A DNA stretch of 64,000 bases from Microlunatus endophyticus (GCF_014646195.1 NZ_BMMZ01000001.1:248001-312000); one strand, 5' to 3'; counted from the first letter of the stretch, positions 8,221 through 17,148 are shown. Translations and numbers: made by a program. The notes: generated from the sequence alone by a model not told the origin.

Positions 8221-9375
8221 TCACTCCTGCCGCACGGCTCGGTCGGGCCACCCGAGGGCGGCGAACCGCTCGCCGATCAACCGGTGGGTCTCGGCATCGG
8301 GGTGCAGGTTGTCGGGCAGCGGGTGATCGACGAGGTCCGCCTCGTCGTAAAGACTGAGGCCGTCCAGGTAACCCAGCTGGTGATCACCTGCCGAACGCTG
8401 CGCGACGATCGCGGCCAGCTGCTCCCTGATCACGGCCAGGGTGAGCTGCCCGGCAGCGACCCCGGCGGGGTCGCCGGCAGCCAGGAACCGCAGCTCGCCT
8501 CGCGCGTAGGCCTCCGGATCAGGCATCGACGGCCCCGGCGTCTGCTCGTGGATCGAGCAATGGATGGGGGAGATGATCAACAGCGGCGTGTCGGGATGAC
8601 CGTCGCGGATGGTGTCCAGGAAGCCGTGCACGGCCGGCACGAATGCTCGCAGCCGCATCAGGTCGGCATTGACCAGATTGATGCCGATCTTGATGCTGAT
8701 CCGGTCGGCCGGCAGGTCCCGGATCGTACGGGCGACGAACGGATCGAGCAGCGCGCTGCCGCCCAGTCCGAGATTGATCAACTCCAGATCGAGCGCTCGC
8801 GAGGCCACGGCCGGCCAGGTGCTGCTGGGGCCGGCGGCGTTGGAGCCGTGGCTGATCGAACTGCCGTGATGCAGCCACACCGGCCTGCTGGTGTCCGTGA
8901 TCCGCTCGACCGGCGCATCGGTGCGGAGAGTGATCAACTCCGTGGTCTCGTCCCAGGGCAGCCAGATCGCGATGATCTTGTCCCGGGCATCCAGTCCGCC
9001 GAAATGCGCGACGGAGCTCCGGCCGGCGTGGAATTCGGGTGCCGTCGTGAAGCTCATGATCATGGTGTTGCCACCGGAGATCGACGTGCTGGCGACGAAT
9101 TCGTCGTCGACGTACAGGTCGTATCGGCCGTCGGGACGGGCCGGCAGGCCAGGATAGTCGCGCTTGGTCGGCCGCGTCTCCAGCTCGACCACGGTCGCCG
9201 CGGTGCGGAAGACCACCCGTACACCGGACGGCTGGGACTCGACCATCGAAAGCTGCGGATCGGAGTACTGTGCGCGGGCCCAGACGGGAAGTCGATGCGG
9301 CAGCACACCGTCTGCGGTCTGCTCCACGTCGATGGCGCCGCGTAGCAGTTCGGCGGTGATGGGGGTGCTGATCAT
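8221..9375 (-). CDS. SGNH/GDSL-type hydrolase
   Basis: This 384-aa protein has an N-terminal beta-rich part (residues 1-165, jelly-roll-like) followed by an SGNH hydrolase domain. The blocks are GSSISHG with the likely nucleophile S173, NLGLGGSALL (oxyanion glycine), GINLVN (oxyanion asparagine) and a C-terminal DNLHPD (catalytic Asp/His). Such two-domain proteins often deacetylate carbohydrates; the substrate here is not known. The ATG at 9375 overlaps the upstream tetR stop (ATGA), with AGGAA about 12 bases upstream; a TTG at 9387 is less likely. It is co-transcribed with the TetR gene, which probably controls it. Confidence 0.86.
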   Translation of the reverse strand: MISTPITAELLRGAIDVEQTADGVLPHRLPVWARAQYSDPQLSMVESQPSGVRVVFRTAATVVELETRPTKRDYPGLPARPDGRYDLYVDDEFVASTSISGGNTMIMSFTTAPEFHAGRSSVAHFGGLDARDKIIAIWLPWDETTELITLRTDAPVERITDTSRPVWLHHGSSISHGSNAAGPSSTWPAVASRALDLELINLGLGGSALLDPFVARTIRDLPADRISIKIGINLVNADLMRLRAFVPAVHGFLDTIRDGHPDTPLLIISPIHCSIHEQTPGPSMPDPEAYARGELRFLAAGDPAGVAAGQLTLAVIREQLAAIVAQRSAGDHQLGYLDGLSLYDEADLVDHPLPDNLHPDAETHRLIGERFAALGWPDRAVRQE

Positions 9376-9941
9376 GATGGTGGCCAATTCCTGAGTAGGT
9401 GGTCGAGGGCGCCGAGAGCTCGGGTCCAGCTCTCCTCGGACGACGGTTGGCTGTGGGCGAAGCCGCCGCCCAGTTCGAGTGCGGTGTAGCCGGCAACCAG
9501 GCTGCCCAGGAGGCGGACGGCGTGGGTCTGGTCGCGCTCGGGCAGGCGATAACCGCGGAGCACCGCTCGGGCCAACGCACTGTGCCGGGGTCCGGCGCTG
9601 GCCGCCGCGACGGCCGGATCCAACGGGAATCGCATCGCCGCGAACCGGCCGGGGTGGGCCTGCGCATACTCGCGGTAGGCGTTGGCGTAGCCGATCAGGG
9701 CGTCTTTGCCGGCTCGCCCGGCCACTGCTTCCGACGTCCGGTCGGCCAGTTCGTCCAACGCCAGCAGCGCGATCCGGGTCCTGAGGTCGGCCGAGCCCTG
9801 CAGGTGGGCGTAGAGGCTGGCGACTTTCACATCGAACCTGCGGGCGAGTGCGGACAACGTGACGGCGTCGAACCCGATCTCATCGGCCAGTTCGGCTCCG
9901 GCTGTCGTGAGCCGGTCGCCCGTGAGTCCTGCACGCGCCAT
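9372..9941 (-). CDS. TetR/AcrR family transcriptional regulator
   Basis: This 189-aa repressor starts MARAGLTGDRLTTAG and has the TetR helix-turn-helix near residues 24-50 (VTLSALARRFDVKVASLYAHL) followed by an all-helical ligand domain. I chose the ATG at 9941 because an ideal GGAGGAG ribosome site sits 5 bases upstream; the ATG at 9974 lies inside a palindrome that is more likely the operator. It forms an operon with the SGNH hydrolase through a 4-base overlap. The ligand is unknown; a sugar-derived effector is a reasonable guess from context. Confidence 0.88.
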   Translation of the reverse strand: MARAGLTGDRLTTAGAELADEIGFDAVTLSALARRFDVKVASLYAHLQGSADLRTRIALLALDELADRTSEAVAGRAGKDALIGYANAYREYAQAHPGRFAAMRFPLDPAVAAASAGPRHSALARAVLRGYRLPERDQTHAVRLLGSLVAGYTALELGGGFAHSQPSSEESWTRALGALDHLLRNWPPS

Positions 9942-9973
9942 GTCTCCTCCAGTTTCCCGAAGGAGATTATGCA

Positions 9974-9996
9974 TTTACCTAAGGTGTTTAGGCAAA
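9974..9996. promoter_or_regulatory. Palindromic operator candidate of the TetR-SGNH operon
   Basis: The 9-bp arms TTTACCTAA (9974-9982) and TTAGGCAAA (9988-9996) are inverted repeats with one mismatch and a 5-base spacer. The site lies 33 bases upstream of the tetR start and is AT-rich against a GC-rich background. The size and position are typical of a TetR-family autoregulatory operator. Confidence 0.68.
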
Positions 9997-10014
9997 CTCC
10001 AGCAGGCGAAGCAA

Positions 10015-10866
10015 CTAGCCGGCGAACGCGTACACCGGAGCACCGGTGACGCCGACGTCGGCGCGGAAGACCGCGCCGGCGTGCGGCTCGTCGAGGACGT
10101 CAAGGCTGGCAGTGGTCACGTACAGGGTGGCCTTGTCCGGGCCGCCGAAGGTCGGGCAGGTGACCTTGGAGGCCGGAAACCCGATCACCTCGGTGAGCTT
10201 GCCGTCAGCGTCATAGCGGTGCACCGCAGATCCGCCCCAGAGTGCCACCCACAGACCGTCCTCGGCGTCGATCGCCATCCCGTCCGGGGCGCCGACACCC
10301 TCCGGCAGGACGACGAAGTCGCGCTGATCATGGAAGCTGCCGTCGGTGCCGTCGAAATCGAAGACCGCGATCCGGCCCGTCGCGGTGTCGTTGTAGAAGA
10401 CCCGGCTGCCGTCGGCGCTCCACTGGACGCCGTTGGAGACCGTCACTGAGCCGAGCACGGTGCCGATCGCGTGATCATGGTCGAAGCGATACAATGTCCC
10501 GGCACCGGCTGCTTCGGCATAGGCCATCGAGCCGACGTAGAGCCGACCCTGCGGATCGCAGCCGCCGTCGTTCATCCGGATGCCATCAGTGTCGAAGGCC
10601 GACAGCACGTCACCCAGCGGTTCAAGATCATCATCGAGGAACCGGACGCCGCGCTCGACGCCGACCACGAAGCCGCCGGCCGTCCGCCGACGCAGCACGC
10701 TGGCGATCGTGTCCACGTGGGTACGGGACGCCTCGCCGTTCTCGTCGAGGGTCAGGATGTCGCCGCGGAGCAGATCGACCATCATGAACCGGCTGGTCCG
10801 GTCGTTCCAGAAGGCGCCTTCGCCCAGGCCGGCTACCGGAGGGCTGAACTGCTCGGCGGCGACCAT
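10015..10866 (-). CDS. SMP-30/gluconolactonase family lactonase
   Basis: This 283-aa six-bladed beta-propeller matches the SMP-30/LRE family, which hydrolyses aldono-lactones with a divalent metal. Expected ligands are visible: E16 (GLGEGAFW), an Asn in RMNDGGCD, an Asn in VSNGVQWS and an Asp in GAPDGMAID. The start ATG is 4 bases after the SDR stop, so the two are one operon. An SDR that oxidises a sugar to its lactone followed by a lactonase is a standard pairing in non-phosphorylative sugar catabolism; the dehydratase at 6.5-8.2 kb would be the third step. The sugar is not identifiable. Confidence 0.9.
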   Translation of the reverse strand: MVAAEQFSPPVAGLGEGAFWNDRTSRFMMVDLLRGDILTLDENGEASRTHVDTIASVLRRRTAGGFVVGVERGVRFLDDDLEPLGDVLSAFDTDGIRMNDGGCDPQGRLYVGSMAYAEAAGAGTLYRFDHDHAIGTVLGSVTVSNGVQWSADGSRVFYNDTATGRIAVFDFDGTDGSFHDQRDFVVLPEGVGAPDGMAIDAEDGLWVALWGGSAVHRYDADGKLTEVIGFPASKVTCPTFGGPDKATLYVTTASLDVLDEPHAGAVFRADVGVTGAPVYAFAG

Positions 10867-10870
10867 CAGC

Positions 10871-11653
10871 TCACCACCAGCCGCCGTCGACGACCCACAG
10901 ATGGCCGGTGCAGGACCGCGAGTCGTCGGCGCCCAGCCACAACACCATCCGCGCGATGTCGTCGGAGTAGAGCTTGTGCGGCAGCCGCTGGTCCTGGGTC
11001 AGCAGCTTGTCCAGTGCCTCCGGGGTGGCATGGTCGGCCAGCTGCTTCTCGGTCAGGATCCATCCGGGGATGATGCAGTTCACCCGGATCTCATCCTTGC
11101 CGTATTCGGTCGCCTGCGCCCGGGTCATGCCCTCGATGCCGGCCTTCGCCGCGATGTAGCCGGTCAGATTGGGGACCCGTACATGTGCGGTGATCGAGCC
11201 GAAGTTGATGATCGAGCCGCCACCGGCGTCACGCATCATCGGGACCACCGTCTGGGCCGCAAAGAAGTGGTGCTTGATGTTGACGTTGATGTCCCGGTCC
11301 CACTGGTCGGGGGTCACCTGGTCGAACGGCGTCCGGGCGTCGTTCGCGGCATTGTTGACCAGGATCCTGATCGGGCCCAGCTCATCGGCGAAATCGCGCA
11401 GCGTCTGCTGGTAGGCAGCCGTGTCGGTGATGTCGCAGGTCCGGTAGGAGACTTCGGCACCGCTCCCGCGCAGGTCCGCCGCCAGCTTCTCGCCGCGCTC
11501 GCCGTCGATGTCGACGAAACTCACCTTCGCCTTCTGGGCGGCCAGCTGGCTGACCAGTTCCGCACCGATGCCCGAGGCGCCCCCGCTGACGAAGGCGTGC
11601 CTGCCGGCCAGGCTGGGATAGGTGGCGTACTGGTACTGCTGCGTCTGTGGCAT
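10871..11653 (-). CDS. SDR family NAD(P)-dependent sugar dehydrogenase
   Basis: This 260-aa classical short-chain dehydrogenase has the cofactor loop SGGASGIG (residues 24-31), NNAA, the active-site serine in NFGSITAH and the catalytic YIAAK pair. The acidic residue after beta-2 (VDIDGE) suggests preference for NAD. A C-terminal GHLWVVDGGWW is typical of sugar dehydrogenases such as those acting on L-rhamnose, L-fucose or galactose. It is the first gene of a two-gene operon with the lactonase. The identity of the sugar is inferred only as an aldose. Confidence 0.9.
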   Translation of the reverse strand: MPQTQQYQYATYPSLAGRHAFVSGGASGIGAELVSQLAAQKAKVSFVDIDGERGEKLAADLRGSGAEVSYRTCDITDTAAYQQTLRDFADELGPIRILVNNAANDARTPFDQVTPDQWDRDINVNIKHHFFAAQTVVPMMRDAGGGSIINFGSITAHVRVPNLTGYIAAKAGIEGMTRAQATEYGKDEIRVNCIIPGWILTEKQLADHATPEALDKLLTQDQRLPHKLYSDDIARMVLWLGADDSRSCTGHLWVVDGGWW

Positions 11654-11684
11654 GGGGCCAAACTACTCAGCGGTGCTCCGGCCG

Positions 11685-12233
11685 TCACCCCGGGAGCGCC
11701 CCCGCGCTGCTGCCGCGACCGTGGGCCCAGAGGTCGCGCAATCCCGAGATCATCGCGCCGTGGTGGATCACCTCACGGTGGATGTGCAGCACCAGACCGA
11801 TCATCGGATCCTGCTCGAATCCCGGTTCCCCGCACGGAGCGGCGAGATCGTCGTCCGACAGCCCGCGGACTCCGGTGATCCAGGTCCGATAGCCGGAGTC
11901 GAGATCGGCCAGCGCCGCGGCGGCCGTCGGCGGATAGGCGAAGGTCTCGTAGTCGACCGGCGGCCCACCGAAATGCCGGGCATTACGATCCCCGAGGACC
12001 CCGACCAACAGGTGCCCGAGCTGCCAGGCGATCGTCGTGACGGGCGCCGGCTCGGGCGGGGGATAGGCGTAGTCGAGGGTGAATCCGGCACTGCTCGGCC
12101 GAAGATTCCACGAGCCCGGCACCGGTTCCCACAGATACTCGTCGTCACTCAGCCCGTCCAGTCGCGGTCGGAGCTGGGCCTCCCAATGCCACGACAGCTG
12201 TTTGGACAATTCATCGGCCAGACCGAATGTCAT
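11685..12233 (-). CDS. DinB family protein
   Basis: This 182-aa four-helix protein has the metal-binding histidine pattern of the DinB superfamily: a His in WQLGHLL near residue 60 and HIHREVIHHGA near the C-terminus. Many actinobacterial members are thiol (mycothiol)-dependent transferases; the substrate cannot be told here. I chose the ATG at 12233 (MTFGLADEL) rather than farther upstream starts because the preceding residues are low-complexity and overlap the divergent promoter region. It is divergent from the glycerate kinase-like gene. Confidence 0.82.
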   Translation of the reverse strand: MTFGLADELSKQLSWHWEAQLRPRLDGLSDDEYLWEPVPGSWNLRPSSAGFTLDYAYPPPEPAPVTTIAWQLGHLLVGVLGDRNARHFGGPPVDYETFAYPPTAAAALADLDSGYRTWITGVRGLSDDDLAAPCGEPGFEQDPMIGLVLHIHREVIHHGAMISGLRDLWAHGRGSSAGALPG

Positions 12234-12294
12234 GAGCTGACTCTGGCACCTGCCACCGACACTGCCCGTCGAATCGGTTTGATGCGCTGCGATC

Positions 12295-13371
12295 ATGGAT
12301 CTCATGCGGGTGATCATCGCGACCGACGGCATCGGTCCGCTCAGCTCGGCCGAGGCGGGGCGGATCCTCGCCGGCGGCTGGCAGACGACCGATGTTCAGG
12401 TGGTGCCGATGGGGGAGGCCGGGAGCGGATTCACCCAGGCCGTCGCCGACAGTGTTGGCGCCGAGTCGTCGGCCGGCGTCTCTCGGGGCGGTCTGACCAC
12501 GATCGTGGACACCCCCGAGCGGCTGGTGATCGGCTTCGAGCCCGACACCTCCGGTCCCCAGCTCAGCATCGACCGGGACGCGTCGTCGGCGGGATTCGGC
12601 GCCGCTCTGGCGGAGGCGATGTCAGCCAGCCCCTACCGGGCAGCCGAGATCGTACTCGACGTCTCCGCCAACCGCGCCCACGACGGCGGCGCCGGTCTGC
12701 TGGGTGCCCTCGGCGCCACCGCGGACGTACCACTCGACGCCGGTGTCGCCGGGCTGCATGGGGTTTCCCGCGTCGACCTCAAGCCCGTACGACGCCTGCT
12801 GGCCGGCCGCCGGCTCACCCTGGTCGTCCCACCGGGGCAGCGCGCACTCCCGTTGCTGGGACTGCGCGGCATCACCTCCCGGTTCGGCCGCGACCAGGGC
12901 TGGCATCCGGAACTACTGCTGGCCACCGATGCCAGCCTGCAGTCGTTCACCCTGGCCGCCGCCCCGGGCATGCCGGAGGGACCGGACTGGGGCGCCTGCG
13001 GCGGCCTCGGTTTCGTGGCCGACCTGTTCGGCGGCCGGGTGACCACCGGTTCCGAATACTGCGCCGAGATCGGTGCGCTGCGCCGCCGCGTCCGCGGCAG
13101 CGATCTGCTCGTCACAGGCTGCACCAGTTTCGACTTCGCCGAGCGCGGCGGCGGCGTGGTCGCCTGGGTCGCCGATCAGGGTGCGCGCAGCAATGTGCCG
13201 GTCATCCTGGTCGCCGGCGAGGTCGTGATCGGATCCCGGGAGATGCGCTCGATGGGTGTCGAATCCGCGTACGGGGTGCACGAACCGCAGATCGACCAGC
13301 CTGCCGGTCAACTGAACGCCGAGCAGCTGGCGGCGACCGTCGCCAGGGTCGCCCGCAGCTGGACCTGGTGA
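12295..13371 (+). CDS. Glycerate kinase family protein
   Basis: This 358-aa protein resembles the GK-II/GlxK glycerate kinase family, which phosphorylates D-glycerate: an N-terminal VIIATDGIGPLSSAEAGRILAGG (normally PDSFKGSLSA), a DGGAGLLGALGA segment around residues 125-140 and ACGGLGFVADLF near residue 240. The N-terminal sugar-binding loop has diverged from the usual D-SFKG-S motif, so activity on glycerate is uncertain. A second ATG at 12304 (MRVIIATD) is an equally good start. It precedes erpA on the same strand. Confidence 0.8.
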   Translation: MDLMRVIIATDGIGPLSSAEAGRILAGGWQTTDVQVVPMGEAGSGFTQAVADSVGAESSAGVSRGGLTTIVDTPERLVIGFEPDTSGPQLSIDRDASSAGFGAALAEAMSASPYRAAEIVLDVSANRAHDGGAGLLGALGATADVPLDAGVAGLHGVSRVDLKPVRRLLAGRRLTLVVPPGQRALPLLGLRGITSRFGRDQGWHPELLLATDASLQSFTLAAAPGMPEGPDWGACGGLGFVADLFGGRVTTGSEYCAEIGALRRRVRGSDLLVTGCTSFDFAERGGGVVAWVADQGARSNVPVILVAGEVVIGSREMRSMGVESAYGVHEPQIDQPAGQLNAEQLAATVARVARSWTW

Positions 13372-13515
13372 GCCATCCGGGATGTAGAGGCCATTCTCGA
13401 TCCGGCCTGTTCTCGATCCCAGCTGTCCATTCGGCGGGTACTGGTTGGCGACCGGGCGAGTGCTGCTTACACTGGAGAACAACATTCGCGCGTTATCTGG
13501 TTTAGCGAGGACGAT

Positions 13516-13875
13516 ATGACGGACACCATCCAGATCCAGGCCCCGGTCAGCGACGGCATCCTTCTCACCGACGAAGCGGCCGCCAAGGTCAAGGCACTCC
13601 TGGACGGCGAGGGTCGCGACGACCTGGCGCTGCGGGTCGCGGTGCAGCCGGGCGGCTGCTCGGGCCTGCGTTACCAGCTGTTCTTCGACGAGCGTTCTCT
13701 CGAGGGCGATGTGGTCAAGACCTACGGCGGCGTGAACGTGGTCACCGACCGGATGAGCGCGCCGTACCTGCTCGGCGCCACCATCGACTTCGTCGACACC
13801 ATCGAGAAGCAGGGCTTCACCATCGACAACCCGAACGCGACTTCTTCGTGCGCCTGCGGCGACTCGTTCAATTGA
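13516..13875 (+). CDS. erpA: Iron-sulfur cluster insertion protein, HesB/IscA family
   Basis: This 119-aa A-type carrier has the three conserved cysteines C48 (GGCSGLRY), C112 and C114 (SCACGDSF) that hold the cluster. It delivers [4Fe-4S] or [2Fe-2S] clusters to apo-enzymes, for example the Rieske protein and dehydratase encoded in this window. A GCGAGGAC ribosome site precedes the ATG. A strong terminator follows at 13967. Confidence 0.95.
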   Translation: MTDTIQIQAPVSDGILLTDEAAAKVKALLDGEGRDDLALRVAVQPGGCSGLRYQLFFDERSLEGDVVKTYGGVNVVTDRMSAPYLLGATIDFVDTIEKQGFTIDNPNATSSCACGDSFN

Positions 13876-14192
13876 TATAGAGCGGGGGACGACCCCCTCG
13901 ACCCCCGGGTCGGTCTGGTCCACAGGTCGGCTTCGGGGTGCCTGCTCCGCAGGCTCCACAGACACGAACCGCCTCCGGGATGATCCCGGAGGCGGTTTTG
14001 TTGTCCGCGGATAAGATTCGGCAGGACCGTCGGTGCGTCTGCCTCGTACGATTCCCCCGTTGATCGACGGGCCGACGAGCAGCTGGCGATCCTGCCGAAA
14101 CTCATTGTGAGTGTCTCGCGACAATCCCTAGGAGGATTGTCCATCACGAGAGAACCTGGTGGCAGAGTCCAAGGTCCCGACTGATTCCGGCG
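13876..14192. other. Intergenic region between convergent erpA and devR-like genes
   Basis: No gene is supported here. It holds a GGGGG-N4-CCCCC palindrome (13884-13897) with flanking sequence related to 20363-20450, the erpA terminator (13967-14000), and a separate hairpin with 8-bp arms GACAATCC/GGATTGTC (14120-14127 and 14134-14141) extended by outer arms TCTCG/CGAGA. The second hairpin lacks a T-run on either strand and its role is unclear. Confidence 0.6.
13967..14003 (+). terminator. Rho-independent terminator after erpA
   Basis: A perfect 14-bp stem (left arm 13967-13980, right arm 13984-13997) closes a 3-base loop and runs into TTGTTG. It lies 91 bases after the erpA stop and should end transcription from that gene. 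Confidence 0.85.
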
Positions 14193-14834
14193 TCAGCGGG
14201 GCGGGTTGCTCAACGATGCGCCGTAGACGGCGACCTGGGTGCGGCGCTGCATGCCGAGCTTGGTCAGCAGCGTTGACACGTAGTTCTTGATCGTCTTCTC
14301 GGCCAGGAACATCCGCTCGCCGATCTGCCGGTTGGTCAGGCCCTGCGCGATCAGGTCGAGGATCTCCCGCTCGCGCTCGGTGAGGTTGGACAACCGCGGG
14401 TCGGCCTCCGGAACCGGCTGTTGCAACCTGGTCATCAGCTTCTTGGTCACCGCCGGATCGATCAACGACGTGCCGCGGGCAGTCTCGCGGATCGCGTCGG
14501 TCAGCGACGAGCCGCCGATCTGCTTGAGCAGATAGCCCGACGCTCCCGCCATCACCGCGGCGAACAGCGCCTCGTCGTCGTCGTAGGAGGTCAGGATCAG
14601 GCAGCGCAGATCCGGCAGTGCCGACCGCATGTCCCGGCAGACGTCGATTCCCGAGCCGTCGGACAGCCGACCGTCCAGCAGCGCGACATCGGGCATCGTC
14701 GCCGGGATCCGCTGCCGCGCCTCGGCCGCCGTGGCCGCCTCGCCGACGACATGAAGATCATCTGTGGTGTTCAGCAGATCGACCAGACCGCGTCGTACCA
14801 ACTCATGATCATCGAGGATGAAGACATTGATCAC
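14193..14834 (-). CDS. NarL/LuxR-family response regulator, DevR/DosR-like
   Basis: This 213-aa regulator has a receiver domain with D8/D9, the phosphorylation site D54 (VALLDGRLSDGSG), T82 and K104, followed by a LuxR helix-turn-helix at about 148-200 (LTEREREILDLIAQGLTNRQ). The LDGRLSDGSGI and EKTIKNYVSTLLTKLGM segments are characteristic of DevR/DosR. It starts with a GTG that overlaps the kinase stop, so it is the output partner of the adjacent histidine kinase. Probable targets are hypoxia or redox genes, by analogy with M. tuberculosis DosR. Confidence 0.92.
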   Translation of the reverse strand: MINVFILDDHELVRRGLVDLLNTTDDLHVVGEAATAAEARQRIPATMPDVALLDGRLSDGSGIDVCRDMRSALPDLRCLILTSYDDDEALFAAVMAGASGYLLKQIGGSSLTDAIRETARGTSLIDPAVTKKLMTRLQQPVPEADPRLSNLTEREREILDLIAQGLTNRQIGERMFLAEKTIKNYVSTLLTKLGMQRRTQVAVYGASLSNPPR

Positions 14835-16567
14835 GGTGCCTCCAGGGGGATGGTCCAGGACAGATTCGTGCCGAGACCGGGCGAGGATGTGACGTTCAGG
14901 GCCCCACCGTACTCCTCGGCGCGGCGCCGCAGATTGTCCAGTCCGCTGCGTCTTCCGGTGTCGCCGATGCCCATGCCGTCGTCGTTGATGTAAACCTCGA
15001 GTTCGCCCGGGGTCGCCTCGACACGGACGCCGGCGTGCCGGGCGTGGGCATGGCGGGCGATGTTGGTCAGCCCCTCGCGGACGACGGCACCGACGTCGGA
15101 GATCACGCCCGGATCGGCCATCGTGTCCAAGGGTCCGACGAAGATCACCTCGGGCCGCTCGGGCAGCGCCGGGCCGACATCGGAGACCACCGACATGACC
15201 GCACTGCGCAGGCTGTGTTCGGCGCCCGGATCGCGGAGGGCGAAGATCGCGGTCCGGATCTCGCGGATCGTCTCGTCAAGATCACCGACGATGTCGATCA
15301 GTCGGGCCGCTGGGTCCGAGTTCGGCAGGCTGGCAGCGATGCTCTGCACGCTGAGCCCGACGGCGAACAGCCGCTGGATCACGTGATCATGAAGATCACG
15401 GGCGATCCGGTCGCGGTCCTGCAGCAGCGCCAGCCGTTCCTGGTTGGTCCGGGCCTCCGCCAACTCCATCGCCAGCGCGGCCTGCTCGGCGAAGCTGCCC
15501 GCCATCTCGAGATCGGATTCGGAGAACCGCCGGCTGTTGCGCGTACGCCCGACCACGACCGCACCTGCCATGCCCTGCTCGGTCGCCAGTGGCAACGCCA
15601 TCACCGCGCCGAGCCCGTCGGCGTAGACGGGGCACAAGGTGGTCTCGACATAGGACTCGGCGCTGTCGACGATCACTCCGGAGCCCTGGTCCATCGCGGC
15701 ACCGGCGAGTGAGCCGGGACGCAGATACCGGGCACCGGCAAGATCACTCGAGCCGAGACCGATCGCAGCCACCACCCGGACCAGCTCGCTGTCCGGCTCC
15801 GGCAGCACGACCGAGACCAGATCGGCCGCCGCCAGCCGCAGGATGCTCTCGGCGATTCGCTGCAGATTGACGGTCTGATCGTCGGTGGTGAGATTGCGGC
15901 CTACCTCGGCCCTGGCTCGCAACCATTCCTGCCGCTGCCGGGATTCCTCGTACAGCCGGGCGTTCTCGATCGCGATGCCGGCGGTGGCGGCCAGGCCGAG
16001 CACCAGTTCTTCGTCCTCGGCAGTGAAAGCACCGCCCCGGCTCTCGGCCAGGTAGAGGTTGCCGAAGACCGCGCCGGGCACCTGGATCGGGACGCCGAGG
16101 AAGGATTCGATCGGCGGGTGGTTGGCCGGCAATCCGAAGGAGCGTGGGTCGTCGGCGATCCGCCGTAGCCGGATCGGCCGCGGGTCGTCGATCAGGGCGC
16201 CGAGCAGGCCGCGGCCCTTCGGCAATTCGCCGATGGCACGGATCGTCTCGTCGTCCATGCCGACGGTGATGAACTGCTCCAGCAGCCCGTCCGGGCCGAT
16301 CACGCCCAGGGCGGCGTACCGGGCAGCGGCGACGTCGCGGGCGGCCTCGACGATCCGACGCAGTACGCCGGGCAGCGAGAGCTCGCTGACGATGGACCGG
16401 TTGGCGTTGAGCAGGCTGCGCAGTCGCTCCTGGCTGCCGATCAGATCGGAGGCACGCTCGGACACCAGGCGCATCAACTGGTCGATGGACAGTTGCATGC
16501 CGAACTGCGAGGCAGGAGAGGACGGCGAGTGCTGCTCGGCTCCCGTTCCGGGGGGATCCTCGGCCAT
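14831..16567 (-). CDS. GAF-domain sensor histidine kinase, DevS/DosT-like
   Basis: This 578-aa cytoplasmic kinase has two GAF domains (about 63-205 and 230-375), a HisKA_3 dimerisation helix with the phospho-accepting H393 (RDLHDHVIQRLFAVGL) and a C-terminal HATPase. The first GAF conserves H150 in ANHPPIESFLGVPI, aligned with the proximal heme ligand H149 of M. tuberculosis DosS, so it probably binds heme and senses O2, NO, CO or redox state. It is the middle gene of the PNPOx-kinase-regulator operon; the GTG of the regulator overlaps its TGA. Confidence 0.92.
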   Translation of the reverse strand: MAEDPPGTGAEQHSPSSPASQFGMQLSIDQLMRLVSERASDLIGSQERLRSLLNANRSIVSELSLPGVLRRIVEAARDVAAARYAALGVIGPDGLLEQFITVGMDDETIRAIGELPKGRGLLGALIDDPRPIRLRRIADDPRSFGLPANHPPIESFLGVPIQVPGAVFGNLYLAESRGGAFTAEDEELVLGLAATAGIAIENARLYEESRQRQEWLRARAEVGRNLTTDDQTVNLQRIAESILRLAAADLVSVVLPEPDSELVRVVAAIGLGSSDLAGARYLRPGSLAGAAMDQGSGVIVDSAESYVETTLCPVYADGLGAVMALPLATEQGMAGAVVVGRTRNSRRFSESDLEMAGSFAEQAALAMELAEARTNQERLALLQDRDRIARDLHDHVIQRLFAVGLSVQSIAASLPNSDPAARLIDIVGDLDETIREIRTAIFALRDPGAEHSLRSAVMSVVSDVGPALPERPEVIFVGPLDTMADPGVISDVGAVVREGLTNIARHAHARHAGVRVEATPGELEVYINDDGMGIGDTGRRSGLDNLRRRAEEYGGALNVTSSPGLGTNLSWTIPLEAP

Positions 16568-16576
16568 GATCAGAGA

Positions 16577-17011
16577 TTACCCAAGATCACCGTCATGCGA
16601 CGGGCCGGAAGCTGCACTGACCATCCTGCCGGTGATCAGCGTCGGGCTGATCTGGATGAACAGGTTCCGGGTCCCCGAGGCCCACGGGACCGGATCGTCC
16701 AGGCGCCACAACCGGCTGAGCTCCTCGGGCTCGGCCGTCGCGCGGGCCCGGCCACGGACCACGACACTCCAGCCGGACCGGCCGTGCTCGTCGATGTCGT
16801 CGACCTCGAAGGCGACATCCGCCTCGCGGACGAGCTCGGAGAGCAGTCCGTAGGCAGACGTACGGAAGACGATCGTCTCGTCGTACCAGATGAAGGTCAC
16901 CGGCAGGATCTGGATGCTGTCGGCCGCCCGCCAGGCGATCCGTCCGATCCGCCGGCTGGTGAGCAGTTCCAGGCACAGCTCCCGGTCAAGGCCGCCTGTA
17001 GCCGAGGTCAT
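16577..17011 (-). CDS. Pyridoxamine 5'-phosphate oxidase-like flavin/F420-binding protein
   Basis: This 144-aa split-barrel protein (from MTSATGG) has the LLTSRRIGRIAWR...ILPVTF pattern of the PNPOx-like family that binds FMN or F420. The ATG at 17011 is chosen because GAGGAG lies about 10 bases upstream; a GTG at 17029 is weaker. It is 9 bases upstream of the kinase gene. DosR regulons in mycobacteria contain PNPOx/nitroreductase-type genes, so a role in redox balance under low oxygen is plausible but inferred. Confidence 0.83.
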   Translation of the reverse strand: MTSATGGLDRELCLELLTSRRIGRIAWRAADSIQILPVTFIWYDETIVFRTSAYGLLSELVREADVAFEVDDIDEHGRSGWSVVVRGRARATAEPEELSRLWRLDDPVPWASGTRNLFIQISPTLITGRMVSAASGPSHDGDLG

Positions 17012-17148
17012 CAGCCCGCCGCTCCTCACTCCCGCTGCGAACGCGGCTCGTCGGACCGCGGCTCCCGTCGGCCCGGCCTAGGTCGATCATCGGGCAGATC
17101 GGCGCGTGGGGTGGCGAAAGTCGTAAGAACAGTGCAACTCCTGAGACG

